Assembly (NCBI GenBank): GCA_951812585.1
Contig: OX638318.1
Span: forward strand, 2,292,380 to 2,356,379
DNA length: 64,000 bases
Reading direction: 5' to 3'
DNA from: Rhodothermales bacterium
GTDB taxonomy: Bacteria; Bacteroidota; Rhodothermia; Rhodothermales; Bin80
Below the pieces are notes generated by a model that had not been told where the DNA came from, made no database searches, and saw only the letters and a program-made list of their open reading frames with translations. The position numbers and the translations under genes are program-made. Positions 27,384 to 36,890 of this stretch are shown piece by piece (position 1 is the first letter of the stretch; every line of letters begins with the position of its first letter).

Positions 27384-28136
27384 CTACTGCAGCCGCTTCA
27401 TCATCGCGCGGGCCATCTCTTCGTACTCCTCTCGCGACACGACCTTACCTCCGGTGGGTTTTTGGAAAACTGGAGCGAATTCAGGTGAAGTCGCTAATTC
27501 CACGCGTTTGGCTTCAAAGCTTACGAGTTGCTGGCTCTCGCCGTAATACGTGTTCCCAGCCAAAACGAGGCCAGGCGGTCCCGCTACTTGTAGCAGACCG
27601 CTTGAGGCCACAGGTATCTCCGGCGCAAACCAGACTTCGCTGGTGAGGGTATCGTGCGATGCCGTGGCCTTTAGCGTGCGATATCCGAGGATTAGCCGCT
27701 CTTCCTCGGATATGCTCCAGGACACTTCGTCAAGATCGTCTGTTATGAGGAATTTCTCGAGCATGCCAGGTGCTTCCATCACGTACGTGCCCGCTTCGTA
27801 GTCTACGTAGGTTTGCCCTGTCCCCATGTTGCCCCCGCTAACAATATTCTGCGCCATCCCTGAGGGGTCAAGCGCGGCCATGAGGCTGTCCATATAAGAC
27901 TGATCCAGCCCGAGAAGCGAAGCAGTCTCGTTAAACTGCAGGACCATTCGCGTCGGTGTCATTTGGATTTTCTCCATTAACGCAATCATGTCCTCCATAC
28001 CCGGCATGTCCCTGAATTCGTCAGGTATCGTGCGCGCCATATCATAGGACACGTCATAGTACACCGTGCCCTGCTGCGCGGCGGCCAGTGTGGGAGTCAA
28101 TAGCAGGAGAATGGCACCAATAGAGCTACGAATCAT
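27384..28136 (-). CDS. GLPGLI family protein
   Basis: The 250-residue exported protein has a signal MIRSSIGAILLLLTPTLAAAQ. Beta-rich sequence follows, containing TVYYDVSYDM near the N-terminus and the family-defining GPPGLVLAG (a variant of GLPGLIL). Members are confined mainly to Bacteroidota and have unknown function. The last 25 residues are acidic/basic helical (SREEYEEMARAMMKRL). The start at 28136 was chosen for the signal peptide. Confidence 0.85.
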   Translation of the reverse strand: MIRSSIGAILLLLTPTLAAAQQGTVYYDVSYDMARTIPDEFRDMPGMEDMIALMEKIQMTPTRMVLQFNETASLLGLDQSYMDSLMAALDPSGMAQNIVSGGNMGTGQTYVDYEAGTYVMEAPGMLEKFLITDDLDEVSWSISEEERLILGYRTLKATASHDTLTSEVWFAPEIPVASSGLLQVAGPPGLVLAGNTYYGESQQLVSFEAKRVELATSPEFAPVFQKPTGGKVVSREEYEEMARAMMKRLQ

Positions 28137-28337
28137 GGGTTCAGCGAAACGGCGGATTGAATTGAATTTCGGTAGCAGTTGCCGACACAGCTGATACCGT
28201 TTTGCACGGCGGGCTGTTCCGGGCACACAGTGAATGCGGATTGAAGAGCAGACTACTATCGATGCCTTGGGGATCACTATTCCATCAGGTTGGTGGTGCG
28301 GAAACTGACTTTCATGGCGGTTTGTAAGGCACGTTCC

Positions 28338-28520
28338 ATGTACGAGCTAAACAAGCAGCCCACGAGCTCATTCATTGTAGTAGCAGCGATACTTCTCATA
28401 GGCGTTGCCAGCAACTGGTTACACAGACACGTTCTACCGAAGCGCTCTCAGGCCACTAAGCTGTGGATTATGACAGCAAGCGGATTACTGCTGATCGCCT
28501 TGCTCTTGTTTGCCCCATAA
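28338..28520 (+). CDS. Small two-helix membrane protein, unknown
   Basis: The product has 60 residues from ATG 28338: a short polar start, a first helix (FIVVAAILLIGVASNWL), a basic connector (HRHVLPKRSQATK) and a second helix (WIMTASGLLLIALLLF). The charge pattern suggests a hairpin in the inner membrane. No family is recognised. Being short and isolated, it is not certain to be a gene. Confidence 0.45.
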   Translation: MYELNKQPTSSFIVVAAILLIGVASNWLHRHVLPKRSQATKLWIMTASGLLLIALLLFAP

Positions 28521-29020
28521 GGGGTATCGTGATCACCGAGTGCAAACCTGAGTCTATCGCCACGCGCAGCTTGTACAGCACGGTTCTTCAGCGCCCCAAA
28601 CCAAGGCAAGGCTAGTTTCACTTGGCGTTCGCTGGCGTGTACAGCCGACTGGGCTCATACCTCACGCAGCTTCCTCCGCATGGGTTGTGATTTGATCCTC
28701 TGATCCATTAGTCGCCGGTTGGACATGAGCTCCAGCCTAGACGCCGTATAAGCGGCCCGTTGTAGAGGATCACATCCGCATTCAAGCGGTTCGCGACGTT
28801 GCCAGCGGCCTCACGGACAACTGTACTAACCTCCATAAGCTGCGTAAACCCCGAGAGCATCTGCGGGCCGTCAGCACTGTTCGCAGCACCCATCACAAGG
28901 GTGCTTGGTCCGCGGCACGACTAGAGCACCGGCCAAATTAATAACAGCTATCTAAATCCAGATTCGTCAAGCACCTGCGTTGCCAGAAAGTTCCAACTCA
29001 GCTCATGAGCTTCGCGTCTT
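28521..29020. other. Intergenic region with a possible gene fragment
   Basis: This is about 500 bases. On the minus strand, 28708-28926 encodes a stop-to-stop stretch of some 70 residues (including STLVMGAANSADG and NRLNADVILYNGPLIRRLG) that looks protein-like. I cannot name a family, and no upstream part is present. It may be a remnant. The rest shows nothing recognisable. Confidence 0.3.
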
Positions 29021-30811
29021 TTAACGCCGTGCATGCGCAACAACAGGCTTGACTGTGCGCTTCGAACCCTGGTCCACGAGCACGAAGTAGAGGCCGCGCC
29101 GTAAGACCCGCCCCTTCTGATCCGTGCCATCCCAGGCGTAGCGGTGCGTACCGGGGTTCATGGGCTGGTTTTGGATGAGCGTCTGCAGTTCCTGTCCTAA
29201 TGCGTCCAGTATGCGGATCGACACCGCGGCCCCGGCTTCAAGGTTGAATTCGACTTGCGCATTGGCGACGGGCAGGTGCGCTGCGCCTTGTTGCACGACA
29301 TTGCGCACCGCCGGGGCGCGTGCATGCACAACCACTGGTGCGCTCGCGGCGCTCTCCACGGAATTGCGGCTTACGCTGCGAACAAAGTAGAAGTACGGAT
29401 AGGGCCCTGGCTCAGGATAGTCCGCCAGCGTTGCCTCGCCCGTCACGGCCAACAGATTGGCCGCGTCCTGGGTGACAAGGTCGACATCGGGCGGCCTGGA
29501 TGATGCTATGCGGTACACCGCATAGCGTGTGGTCCCCGAGGCTGGAGGGGTCCATGTCAGGGTCACTTCCGTAGGGCCTGTCCAGGTATGCATGAGGCCC
29601 GTGGGCGGTGGCGGGGGCGCCTGATCCTTGTACGGCATGGAGGGCGTGAGTGCGGGGTGCCTGTATAAATCTTCTCGCAGCCACGCAAAGATGCCCTGCG
29701 AATAATACTTGCTGAGATTCTGCGCGCGGAAAATCACGCTGCCCTGGATGTTTTCGTGGTCCCTGTTGAACTGGATCTGCCTCGGAATTTCGTCCGCAGA
29801 GAACAGCCTCCCCGAAAACGTCTCAGGATCTGTCCGCGTAAGCGCATGGCCGATGTAGAGCTGCCGTCCACTGCGCTGTTCAGCCCACCAGCGAGCGAGC
29901 TTGTCGTAGTCCTGATCTCCATCGAATGGCCAATAGAGCTGCGGCACCAGGTAATCTATGGTGCCAGCCTGCAGCCAGGCCAGAGGATCGGCAAAGATGG
30001 CGTCGTAGGCGTCAAATCCGACGATGCCCTCGGGCACATTGTTCGTATAGATGCCAAAGGGGCTGATCCCCCATTTGATGTACGGATCATAAGCGCGCAA
30101 GCTGTCCGCAATCTGGGCCACCAGCAGGTCTACGTTGTTCCGCCGCCAGTCTTTAAGGCTGGTGAAGCCGCGGTGCTCGGCGGCGAATGTGGCGGTGTCC
30201 TGCGTCGTGATTTCGTTGGGCGGATACGGATAGAAGTAGTCGTCGATGTGTATCCCGTCCACATCGTAGCGGCGGACAACGTCCATGATCACGCGCACAA
30301 TGTAGTCACGCACTGCATCCTTGCCTGGATCCATCAGGATCAGCGGCCCGGCGCGGTACAGGAGATCCGGCTGAGCATTGGTGAGATGGCCGGGCGCTGT
30401 CGGATATCCGGCGCTGATGTTGGTCCGGTACGGGTTGAACCAGGCGTGCAGCTCCATGCCACGCTTGTGTGATTCCGCTATGGCCACCGCAAGCGGGTCG
30501 TAGTACGGACCAGGCGGCGTCCCCTGGTTGCCGGTCAGCCAGTACGACCAAGGTTCAACGTTGGACGCATACATCGCATCAGCTTCGGAGCGCACCTGAA
30601 AAAACACGGCATTGACGCCCACAGCCTGCAGCCTGTCCAACATCTGCACCAGGTCGGCCTGCTGCACATAGGGGTGGGCCTCACGATCCGGCCAGTCCAG
30701 GCTCCGCACGGTAGCGATCCATGCACCCCGAAACTCATGCTTCGGCTGCGCCGATGCAGCAGCGGCCAACGGCAAGAGCCCAATGACAATGATCTGGATG
30801 CCCCTGTGCAT
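29021..30811 (-). CDS. GHL10 (DUF187/YngK-like) glycoside-hydrolase-type secreted protein
   Basis: The product has about 596 residues. A signal MHRGIQIIVIGLLPLAAAASA precedes the GHL10 TIM-barrel: EFRGAWIATVRSLDWP, VGVNAVFFQVRSEADAMY, HKRGMELHAWFNPYRT, and YDVDGIHIDDYFYPYP with candidate acidic catalytic residues. A fibronectin-like domain follows (about 440-530; GPTEVTLTWTPPASGTTRYAVYRI). The C-terminal FlgD-Ig/T9SS-like segment has VSIRILDALGQELQTL and RRGLYFVLVDQGSK. Family members are linked to glycan or peptidoglycan processing. Exact substrate is unknown. The start was chosen at 30811 for the signal peptide. Confidence 0.87.
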   Translation of the reverse strand: MHRGIQIIVIGLLPLAAAASAQPKHEFRGAWIATVRSLDWPDREAHPYVQQADLVQMLDRLQAVGVNAVFFQVRSEADAMYASNVEPWSYWLTGNQGTPPGPYYDPLAVAIAESHKRGMELHAWFNPYRTNISAGYPTAPGHLTNAQPDLLYRAGPLILMDPGKDAVRDYIVRVIMDVVRRYDVDGIHIDDYFYPYPPNEITTQDTATFAAEHRGFTSLKDWRRNNVDLLVAQIADSLRAYDPYIKWGISPFGIYTNNVPEGIVGFDAYDAIFADPLAWLQAGTIDYLVPQLYWPFDGDQDYDKLARWWAEQRSGRQLYIGHALTRTDPETFSGRLFSADEIPRQIQFNRDHENIQGSVIFRAQNLSKYYSQGIFAWLREDLYRHPALTPSMPYKDQAPPPPPTGLMHTWTGPTEVTLTWTPPASGTTRYAVYRIASSRPPDVDLVTQDAANLLAVTGEATLADYPEPGPYPYFYFVRSVSRNSVESAASAPVVVHARAPAVRNVVQQGAAHLPVANAQVEFNLEAGAAVSIRILDALGQELQTLIQNQPMNPGTHRYAWDGTDQKGRVLRRGLYFVLVDQGSKRTVKPVVAHARR

Positions 30812-31069
30812 GATCCCCGAGTAGGCTTGCCCCAGCCAGAATAACGAACCGCTGCGACTAGTGTGGCAAGCCTGCTTCCGGGCAGGTGGGCGGTGGTCCG
30901 GGATGGATTCAGTGCCGATTCTGCGTAGCACACGCGCACGGATGGTGATGGTGCATACGAGCCCCAGTGTGCCAGGAAGCCGAAACGGCCTCGGAGAACG
31001 GCCGTGAAGTCGTACTTTGGCGGCCACCGTCCTACCGAGCCTCCCGGTTTCCAACAGATACGCGCGCTT

Positions 31070-32452
31070 ATGCTGGACCAGTCCAACGCCTCCCAACCGT
31101 CACTGAAGAAGGTACTCACCTGGGTTGATGCCATGGGGATTCTCGTCGGCATCACCATTGGCTCGGGCATCTTTGCTACGCCGCAGCGTATTGCGATGCT
31201 GGTGGAATCGTTTCCCGTAGTGCTTGGGCTGTGGGTAGGCGTTGCGGCTTTTGCGCTGATTGGCGGGCTGATCTACGCGGAGCTCGGCACGCGCATGCCG
31301 GTGACCGGTGGAGAGTATGTGTATATCACCAAAGCCTTTGGACCGTTTGCAGGGTTCATGTTTGGCTGGGCGCAGCTCTTCATCATTCGGACGAGTCCGG
31401 CTGCCGGCCTGTCGATCATAGCCGTGGACTACCTGGAACACTTCGTTGCACTGACACCCACGCAGCAGACACTCGCGGCGCTGGGCATCATCGTGGTCAT
31501 CGGATGCATCAACTATCTGGGTGTCAAACCGGCCAGCGTTTTCCAAAACGTCACCTCGGTGCTGAAAGTCGCCGGACTGATCGCCATCATCGTGCTAGGC
31601 GTGCTGCTGGTTGGACCAGCGGAAGGCCAGCTTCAGACCGCCGCGCCTGTGACGCTGGAAACAGGGATGCTGGCCAACCTGGTGGCTGCACTGTACCTGG
31701 TCATGTTCACCTCGATTGGTTGGGAGCGCGTGGGCTATGTGGCAGGTGAGATGAAGAACCCGCGGCGCGCACTCCCGCGCGGCATCTTGCTCGGACTCGC
31801 GGTCGTAGGCGTCGTGTACCTTCTGGCCAACACGGTGTATTTCCGCACGCTGGGAATAGAAGGCTTACGTGCTGCCGAGCGGGTAGCAACCGCGACGATG
31901 ACGGTTGCCATCGGTCCTGTAGGTGCCGCCATCATTGCAGTCATCGTGGTGATTTCGTGCACCGGGAGCATCAACGGTACTATGCTGTCGTCTACGCGTG
32001 TCTATTACACGATGGCGAAGGACGGGCTGTTTTTCCGGTGGTTCCAACATGTGCACCCGAAATACCGTACGCCTGCACTGGCAATCCTTGCGCACTGCGT
32101 ATGGGGTGCCGTGATTCTACTGGCGCGCGGGGGCTTTGAGGACATTGTGGCAGGCATGATCTTCGCCGTGCTGATCTTTTACGGCGTAACAGCCTCGGCC
32201 TTCTTTGTGCTGAGACACCGTCGCGTAGGCGAAGCGATGGCATTCAAGATGCCGGGCTATCCCATCCTGCCCGCCGTCTACCTTGCCATCACGATTGCGC
32301 TGGTCGTCCTCCGCGCCTGGTATGAGCCGCAGGCATCGCTTATTGACCTTGCCTTTGTGGCCACGGGATTGCCGTTTGCCATTTACTGGGTCTGGGGCAA
32401 GGGCCGGCGCAGTCGCAGGGCTGCGGCGGCCGCAGGGCCCGCCGGCTCCTGA
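31070..32452 (+). CDS. APC-superfamily amino acid permease
   Basis: The 460-residue inner-membrane transporter has 12 hydrophobic segments and resembles the LAT family (AdiC/Bat1-like exchangers). The substrate-binding GITIGSGIFATP in helix 1 and GWERVGYVAGEMKNPRRALPRGI in helix 6 match the family. The C-terminus is basic (GKGRRSRRAAAA), indicating a cytoplasmic end. Start ATG 31070 is preferred; an upstream ATG at 31004 would overlap the divergent GHL10 leader. The amino acid carried cannot be told from sequence alone. Confidence 0.9.
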   Translation: MLDQSNASQPSLKKVLTWVDAMGILVGITIGSGIFATPQRIAMLVESFPVVLGLWVGVAAFALIGGLIYAELGTRMPVTGGEYVYITKAFGPFAGFMFGWAQLFIIRTSPAAGLSIIAVDYLEHFVALTPTQQTLAALGIIVVIGCINYLGVKPASVFQNVTSVLKVAGLIAIIVLGVLLVGPAEGQLQTAAPVTLETGMLANLVAALYLVMFTSIGWERVGYVAGEMKNPRRALPRGILLGLAVVGVVYLLANTVYFRTLGIEGLRAAERVATATMTVAIGPVGAAIIAVIVVISCTGSINGTMLSSTRVYYTMAKDGLFFRWFQHVHPKYRTPALAILAHCVWGAVILLARGGFEDIVAGMIFAVLIFYGVTASAFFVLRHRRVGEAMAFKMPGYPILPAVYLAITIALVVLRAWYEPQASLIDLAFVATGLPFAIYWVWGKGRRSRRAAAAAGPAGS

Positions 32453-32594
32453 AGCGCGCAGCGCTACGTGCAGCATGACACGCTCCCTGTAGCTTCAGCG
32501 ACCGGCGCATCGCTGCAAGCGCCCAGCCCTGACGATTGCAACCAGCAGTGATTGGTCCGGTGGCCTAGGCACCGCGCGGCGCGCGGACGATTCG

Positions 32595-33941
32595 TTACGG
32601 GCTGCGCTGCCATGGGACCTTGCCGGCCTCCTGGATGTAGCGCCGCAGCGCTGCTGCCAGCCTTCGGAATACGTCGGGGTGATCAGCACTGACATCGTTT
32701 TGCTCTTGGGGATCCTCTTCCAGGTTGAAGAGCTCCAGCGGGGCGAACGGACTGTTCTGAACCAGCTTCCATGCTCCATGCCGGACCGCTTCGACGGTCT
32801 TGCCGTTGTACCGAAGGTTGCCCTCGCGCCTGGAAAAGAACAAGAGGCGATCTTCCCAGGACTGCACATAGCCCCGCAGCGTGGGCATAAAGCTGTGACC
32901 TTCAACATAGTGCGTAATAGGGACGCCGGCAGCCTCTAGCAGCGTCGGATACAAGTCCATGGTCAATGCCACGTAGTCAGACTCGCTGCCCGCTTCAATG
33001 CGTTCGGGCCAGGCCACAACGGCCGGCACGCGAATGCCCCCTTCGTACAGGTCCTGTTTGCCATCCCGAAGGCCGCCGTTGTTTGCCCCCACATTGAGCT
33101 GGCCGCCATTGTCGCTGGCGAACGCGACGAGCGTGTTTTCGGCGTAGCCGCTTTCGCGGAGGGCCATCAGGACCTGCCCAATGCCGTGGTCCATGTGTTC
33201 AATAAGCGCAACGAGCCTGGCACGACGATCGTCCATGTCCGGCTCCCGCGCCTTAACGCGGGCAACCCAGGATTCCGGCGGCTGTATGGGCGTGTGCGGC
33301 GCGTTGTAGGCCAAGTACAAAAACCAGGGCGCGGAAGACACCGTTCGGCTCCGGATGTAGTCGGACGCCCAGGCAGAAAACAGATCGGTGGCATGCCCTT
33401 CGGGATCAATGACTTCATCATTGCGCCGCATGTAGTTGAGCCCGTGCCTCCGGTGGTCGTAATAATCGTCCATCATATCGCCCAGGAAGCCGTGGAAGAA
33501 GTCGAAACCGCGATCGGTCGGTCGGTCTGGAGCAGTCAGGCCCAGATGCCACTTCCCCACCATGGCGGTGTGGTAGCCACCAAGTCGCAGCATTGCAGGA
33601 AGGAGCGCAACGTTGGGCGAGAGGGCACCCCAGTTGTCCCGGGCCCGCGTGCGGATGACGCCTGGCACTCCTGCCATAGGCGGATACCGCCCCGTAAGCA
33701 GCGCCGCACGCGTAGGCGAGCACACGGAGGAATTTGCGTAGAATCGCGTAAACCGCATGCCTTGAGTGGCCAAGCTGTCGATCACAGGGGTCTCCATGTC
33801 GGCGGCTCCATAGCTGGACAGGTCTCCGTACCCCAGGTCATCCACCAGGATGAGCAGAATGTTGGGCGGTCGGTTCTGCCCATCTGCGGCGGACGGCGCA
33901 CTCAGCAGAACGAGGCACAGGATGGTGATCAATCGGCGCAT
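32595..33941 (-). CDS. Secreted sulfatase (formylglycine-dependent)
   Basis: The product has 448 residues with the signal MRRLITILCLVLLSAPSAADG. Type I sulfatase features are the metal site PNILLILVDDLGYGD, the modification motif CSPTR within SVCSPTRAALLTGRYP (Cys becomes formylglycine), KWHLG in GKWHLGLTAP, and SDNGG in FASDNGGQLN. It probably hydrolyses sulfated glycans. Activation needs a maturase (FGE or anSME), which is not in the window. The start at 33941 was chosen for the signal peptide. Confidence 0.92.
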   Translation of the reverse strand: MRRLITILCLVLLSAPSAADGQNRPPNILLILVDDLGYGDLSSYGAADMETPVIDSLATQGMRFTRFYANSSVCSPTRAALLTGRYPPMAGVPGVIRTRARDNWGALSPNVALLPAMLRLGGYHTAMVGKWHLGLTAPDRPTDRGFDFFHGFLGDMMDDYYDHRRHGLNYMRRNDEVIDPEGHATDLFSAWASDYIRSRTVSSAPWFLYLAYNAPHTPIQPPESWVARVKAREPDMDDRRARLVALIEHMDHGIGQVLMALRESGYAENTLVAFASDNGGQLNVGANNGGLRDGKQDLYEGGIRVPAVVAWPERIEAGSESDYVALTMDLYPTLLEAAGVPITHYVEGHSFMPTLRGYVQSWEDRLLFFSRREGNLRYNGKTVEAVRHGAWKLVQNSPFAPLELFNLEEDPQEQNDVSADHPDVFRRLAAALRRYIQEAGKVPWQRSP

Positions 33942-34015
33942 AGCAACGTGCAGTGTTGGAACGCCCCAATATACTGGACGCTGAACGAGGGGGTCACTGT
34001 ACCGTTTAACACCCC

Positions 34016-35107
34016 ATGCCCCGTTCTGGCGATGCTGTTCGCGTAGACTTCGGCTCCGGGCGCTGCTACGATATGCGCTTCGCACCTCTAGCGGCCCTGG
34101 ATGCGCTATTGACAGATGCGGGTCTCAGGCGCGGCCGCTGCGTAGTTGTGACAGACGGCAACGTGTCAGGCCGGTGGCTAGGCCCCGCCACAGGAGCCCT
34201 CGGCGATTGGGATCCGGTCATCATCGTGCTGCCGGCGGGCGAGGAAACAAAGTCGGCTGCGGCGCTGCACAAGATCTACGACGCAGTGCTGCCCGCCGGC
34301 ATTGATCGGCAGACCCCAGTCATCGCCCTGGGCGGCGGCGTTGTTGGAGACCTTGCCGGATTTGCAGCCGCGACGCTGCTGCGGGGCTTGCCGCTTGTCC
34401 ATGTACCTACCAGCCTTATTGCCCAGGTCGACAGCGCCATAGGCGGCAAGGTTGGCATCAATCACGCCGTTGGAAAAAACCTCATAGGTACCTTTTGCCA
34501 GCCGCGGCTCGTTTGCGTGGACACGGCGGTCTTGCAGACGTTGCCTGCACTGGAATGGAACAGCGGCCTGGCGGAAGTTGTCAAGCACGCACTCATCGCC
34601 GATCCTACGTTCATGGCGTTCCTGGACGTTGCCTGGGAGCACATTCTGGCCAGGGACGCTCCCACGATCCGCAGGATGGTACATTGGGCCGCATCGATCA
34701 AGGCAGCTGTCGTTGGGCAAGACGAAAGGGAGCAGGGCCGCCGCGCGATCCTCAACTTTGGGCACACATTTGGACATGCCATAGAACGCGTGGCCGGGTA
34801 CGGTGCGTACACGCACGGCGAAGCTGTGGCGCTGGGCATGCGGGCGGCGCTTACCCTGTCCAGTCGGCTGCACCCGGACTACTGCACCCGGCAGGTGATG
34901 GCTCTGGTAAAAAGAATTCCCGTACGCTTTTCGCTGTCGTCGCAAGGAATTTGCGTGGATGCGCTGATGGACGCGATGCGGTATGACAAGAAGGTGCAGC
35001 GCGGCGTGATGCGCTTTGTCGTGCTGTGCGGAGATGGCCAGGCCTATGTCACGGACCAGGTGAGCCGCGACGATCTGAGCGCGGCCTGGGCAGCGGCATT
35101 CCGCTAG
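34016..35107 (+). CDS. aroB: 3-dehydroquinate synthase
   Basis: The 363-residue NAD- and metal-dependent enzyme catalyses the second step of the shikimate pathway. NAD-binding GGGVVGDLAGFAAATLLRG, the VPTSLIAQVDSAIGGKVGIN motif, the metal-ligand Glu in LAEVVKHALI and His in FGHTFGHAIE are all present. Length is normal. Its stop overlaps the end of the convergent UPF0210 gene by 4 bp. Confidence 0.96.
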   Translation: MPRSGDAVRVDFGSGRCYDMRFAPLAALDALLTDAGLRRGRCVVVTDGNVSGRWLGPATGALGDWDPVIIVLPAGEETKSAAALHKIYDAVLPAGIDRQTPVIALGGGVVGDLAGFAAATLLRGLPLVHVPTSLIAQVDSAIGGKVGINHAVGKNLIGTFCQPRLVCVDTAVLQTLPALEWNSGLAEVVKHALIADPTFMAFLDVAWEHILARDAPTIRRMVHWAASIKAAVVGQDEREQGRRAILNFGHTFGHAIERVAGYGAYTHGEAVALGMRAALTLSSRLHPDYCTRQVMALVKRIPVRFSLSSQGICVDALMDAMRYDKKVQRGVMRFVVLCGDGQAYVTDQVSRDDLSAAWAAAFR

Positions 35108-36486
35108 TTGCGCAGGCTATGGAGCGGAGGCGGGATGCTGCCGCCGCGGCAGACGAACGTTTTGCCACTGACCGCGCTGACGGGGAGGACCGGTGCGCGT
35201 CCCAGGAGGCCGCCCCACTCGACGTGGTCGCCGGCGGTCTTGCCGTGCACGGGGATCAGCCGACACGCGGTGGTCTTGCCATTCATCATGCCGATAGCGA
35301 ACTCGTCCAGCATGATGCCCGCCAGGGTTTCTTTCGGTGTGTTGCCCGGCACGGCGATCATGTCCAAACCTACAGAGCAGACCGCGGTCATGGCTTCCAG
35401 CTTTTCCAGCGACAGGTGCCCGCGCTCGACCGCCCGGCGCAGGTACTGATCTTCGGCCACTGGCACGAAGGCACCGCTGAGACCACCGACCCGGCTGGCG
35501 GCCATGACGCCGCCCTTCTTCACGGACTCTGTCAAAAGCGCCAAGGCGGCCGTGGTGCCCGGCGCACCGATATCGTCCAGCCCCATTGCCTGCAGGACAG
35601 CGCCGACGGAGTCTTCTTCCTCAGGAGTTGGAGCCAAGGACAGATCCACCACACCAAACGAGACTGGTACCCCTGCCTCGCGGCTTAGCTGCTCCGCTAC
35701 ATGCCGGCCAATGAGCTCTCCGGCGCGGGTGATCTTGAAGGACACGCGCTTGATGGCTTCGGAAACCGCGTTGAAGCTGGCTTCCGGCCCGGTTTCCCGC
35801 ACGGCCCTCAGGACTACACCCGGGCCGCTGATGCCCACATGCACAACGGCATCTGGTCCGTTCGCATCGTGAAAGGCTCCTGCGATGAATGGATTCGTTG
35901 CTACCGCATTGCAGAAGGCCACCAGACGGGTGCAGCCGATGGAGTCCTGTTCGGAGGTTAGCCGCGCGGTTTTGAGCAGCACTTCCGCCAGCCGCAAAAC
36001 GGCATCACCATTGATGCCGGCCTGTGTGGACGCGCAGTTGACGGACGCGCAGACATGCCGCGTGGCGGCAAGAGCCTCGGGCAGTGCCGCCAGGTACCGC
36101 TCGTCGCCGCGTGTCATGCCCCGCTCGATGAGCGCGGAAAAGCCAGCCAGAAAGTCCACGCCCACATCCGCTGCGGCGGCATCGAGTATCGTGGCCAGGC
36201 GCACATAGTCCGCCTCCTGCAGGCCGCCCGCCACCAACGTGACGGGGGTCACCGAAATGCGCTTGTTGGCGATACGGACGCCGTAGCGCTGCTCGACGCC
36301 TTCTGCAATGGCTACGTAGCGTCCTGCAAGGCGGCGCACCTTGTCGTATACACGCGCGCAAACGGTTTGGGGCAGGGTGCTGGCGCAATCCAGCAGCGAG
36401 AGCCCCAGCGTGACGGCCCGAATGTCAAAGTATTCGGATTCGGTCATGCGGACCGTATCCAACACCTCATGCAGCTCAAAGGCCAT
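35104..36486 (-). CDS. UPF0210 (DUF711/PFL-like) family protein
   Basis: The 460-residue cytoplasmic protein belongs to the UPF0210/DUF711 family, structurally related to pyruvate formate-lyase-type enzymes. Conserved stretches include FDIRAVTLGLSLLDC, GVRIANKRISVTPV, DVGVDFLAGFSALIERG, VNCASTQAGINGDAV and SVGLDMIAVPGNTPKET. The reaction is not established. The upstream gene encodes the ACT-domain partner UPF0237, 5 bp away, a widely conserved pair. Confidence 0.92.
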   Translation of the reverse strand: MAFELHEVLDTVRMTESEYFDIRAVTLGLSLLDCASTLPQTVCARVYDKVRRLAGRYVAIAEGVEQRYGVRIANKRISVTPVTLVAGGLQEADYVRLATILDAAAADVGVDFLAGFSALIERGMTRGDERYLAALPEALAATRHVCASVNCASTQAGINGDAVLRLAEVLLKTARLTSEQDSIGCTRLVAFCNAVATNPFIAGAFHDANGPDAVVHVGISGPGVVLRAVRETGPEASFNAVSEAIKRVSFKITRAGELIGRHVAEQLSREAGVPVSFGVVDLSLAPTPEEEDSVGAVLQAMGLDDIGAPGTTAALALLTESVKKGGVMAASRVGGLSGAFVPVAEDQYLRRAVERGHLSLEKLEAMTAVCSVGLDMIAVPGNTPKETLAGIMLDEFAIGMMNGKTTACRLIPVHGKTAGDHVEWGGLLGRAPVLPVSAVSGKTFVCRGGSIPPPLHSLRN

Positions 36487-36491
36487 AGCTG

Positions 36492-36884
36492 CTACGGACG
36501 ATGGATGCGTGCAAAAAGCTCTTGATGCTGCGCAATAATGCGCACACCTACGCGCTCGCCGGTCCGGGTCAGTGCGGACTGAAGCTCTGCCAGAGACTGG
36601 CGCGCCCCCGACAGGTCCGCAATCATGATCATGGTGAAGTAAGAACCCAGGACCTGCTGCGTAACGTCTGTGATGTTGCAGCCCGCCTCAAAGACCACCT
36701 GGGTGATCGCAGCGAGGATGCCCGGCTTGTCGTAGCCGTAAACGGTGATGATCACCTGATCGCCGGAGGAGCGATTGTCGCGGTTCGCCTCCAGGATGGC
36801 GGCGGCAATCTTTTCTACCCGCTCCTCCGACGCATCGGCACCCAGCGCATCGGCGACATGGTCAACCAGGCGTCGGATGTCCAT
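36492..36884 (-). CDS. ACT domain protein (UPF0237)
   Basis: The 130-residue protein has a C-terminal ACT domain (about residues 43-128; VIITVYGYDKPGILAAITQV, DVTQQVLGSYFTMIMIADLS). Family members are normally about 90 residues, so the N-terminal 40 residues (MDIRRLVDHVADALGADASE...) are an extension of helical character. ACT domains bind small ligands, usually amino acids. Tight linkage to the UPF0210 gene suggests it regulates that enzyme. Confidence 0.9.
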   Translation of the reverse strand: MDIRRLVDHVADALGADASEERVEKIAAAILEANRDNRSSGDQVIITVYGYDKPGILAAITQVVFEAGCNITDVTQQVLGSYFTMIMIADLSGARQSLAELQSALTRTGERVGVRIIAQHQELFARIHRP

Positions 36885-36890
36885 AGGCTC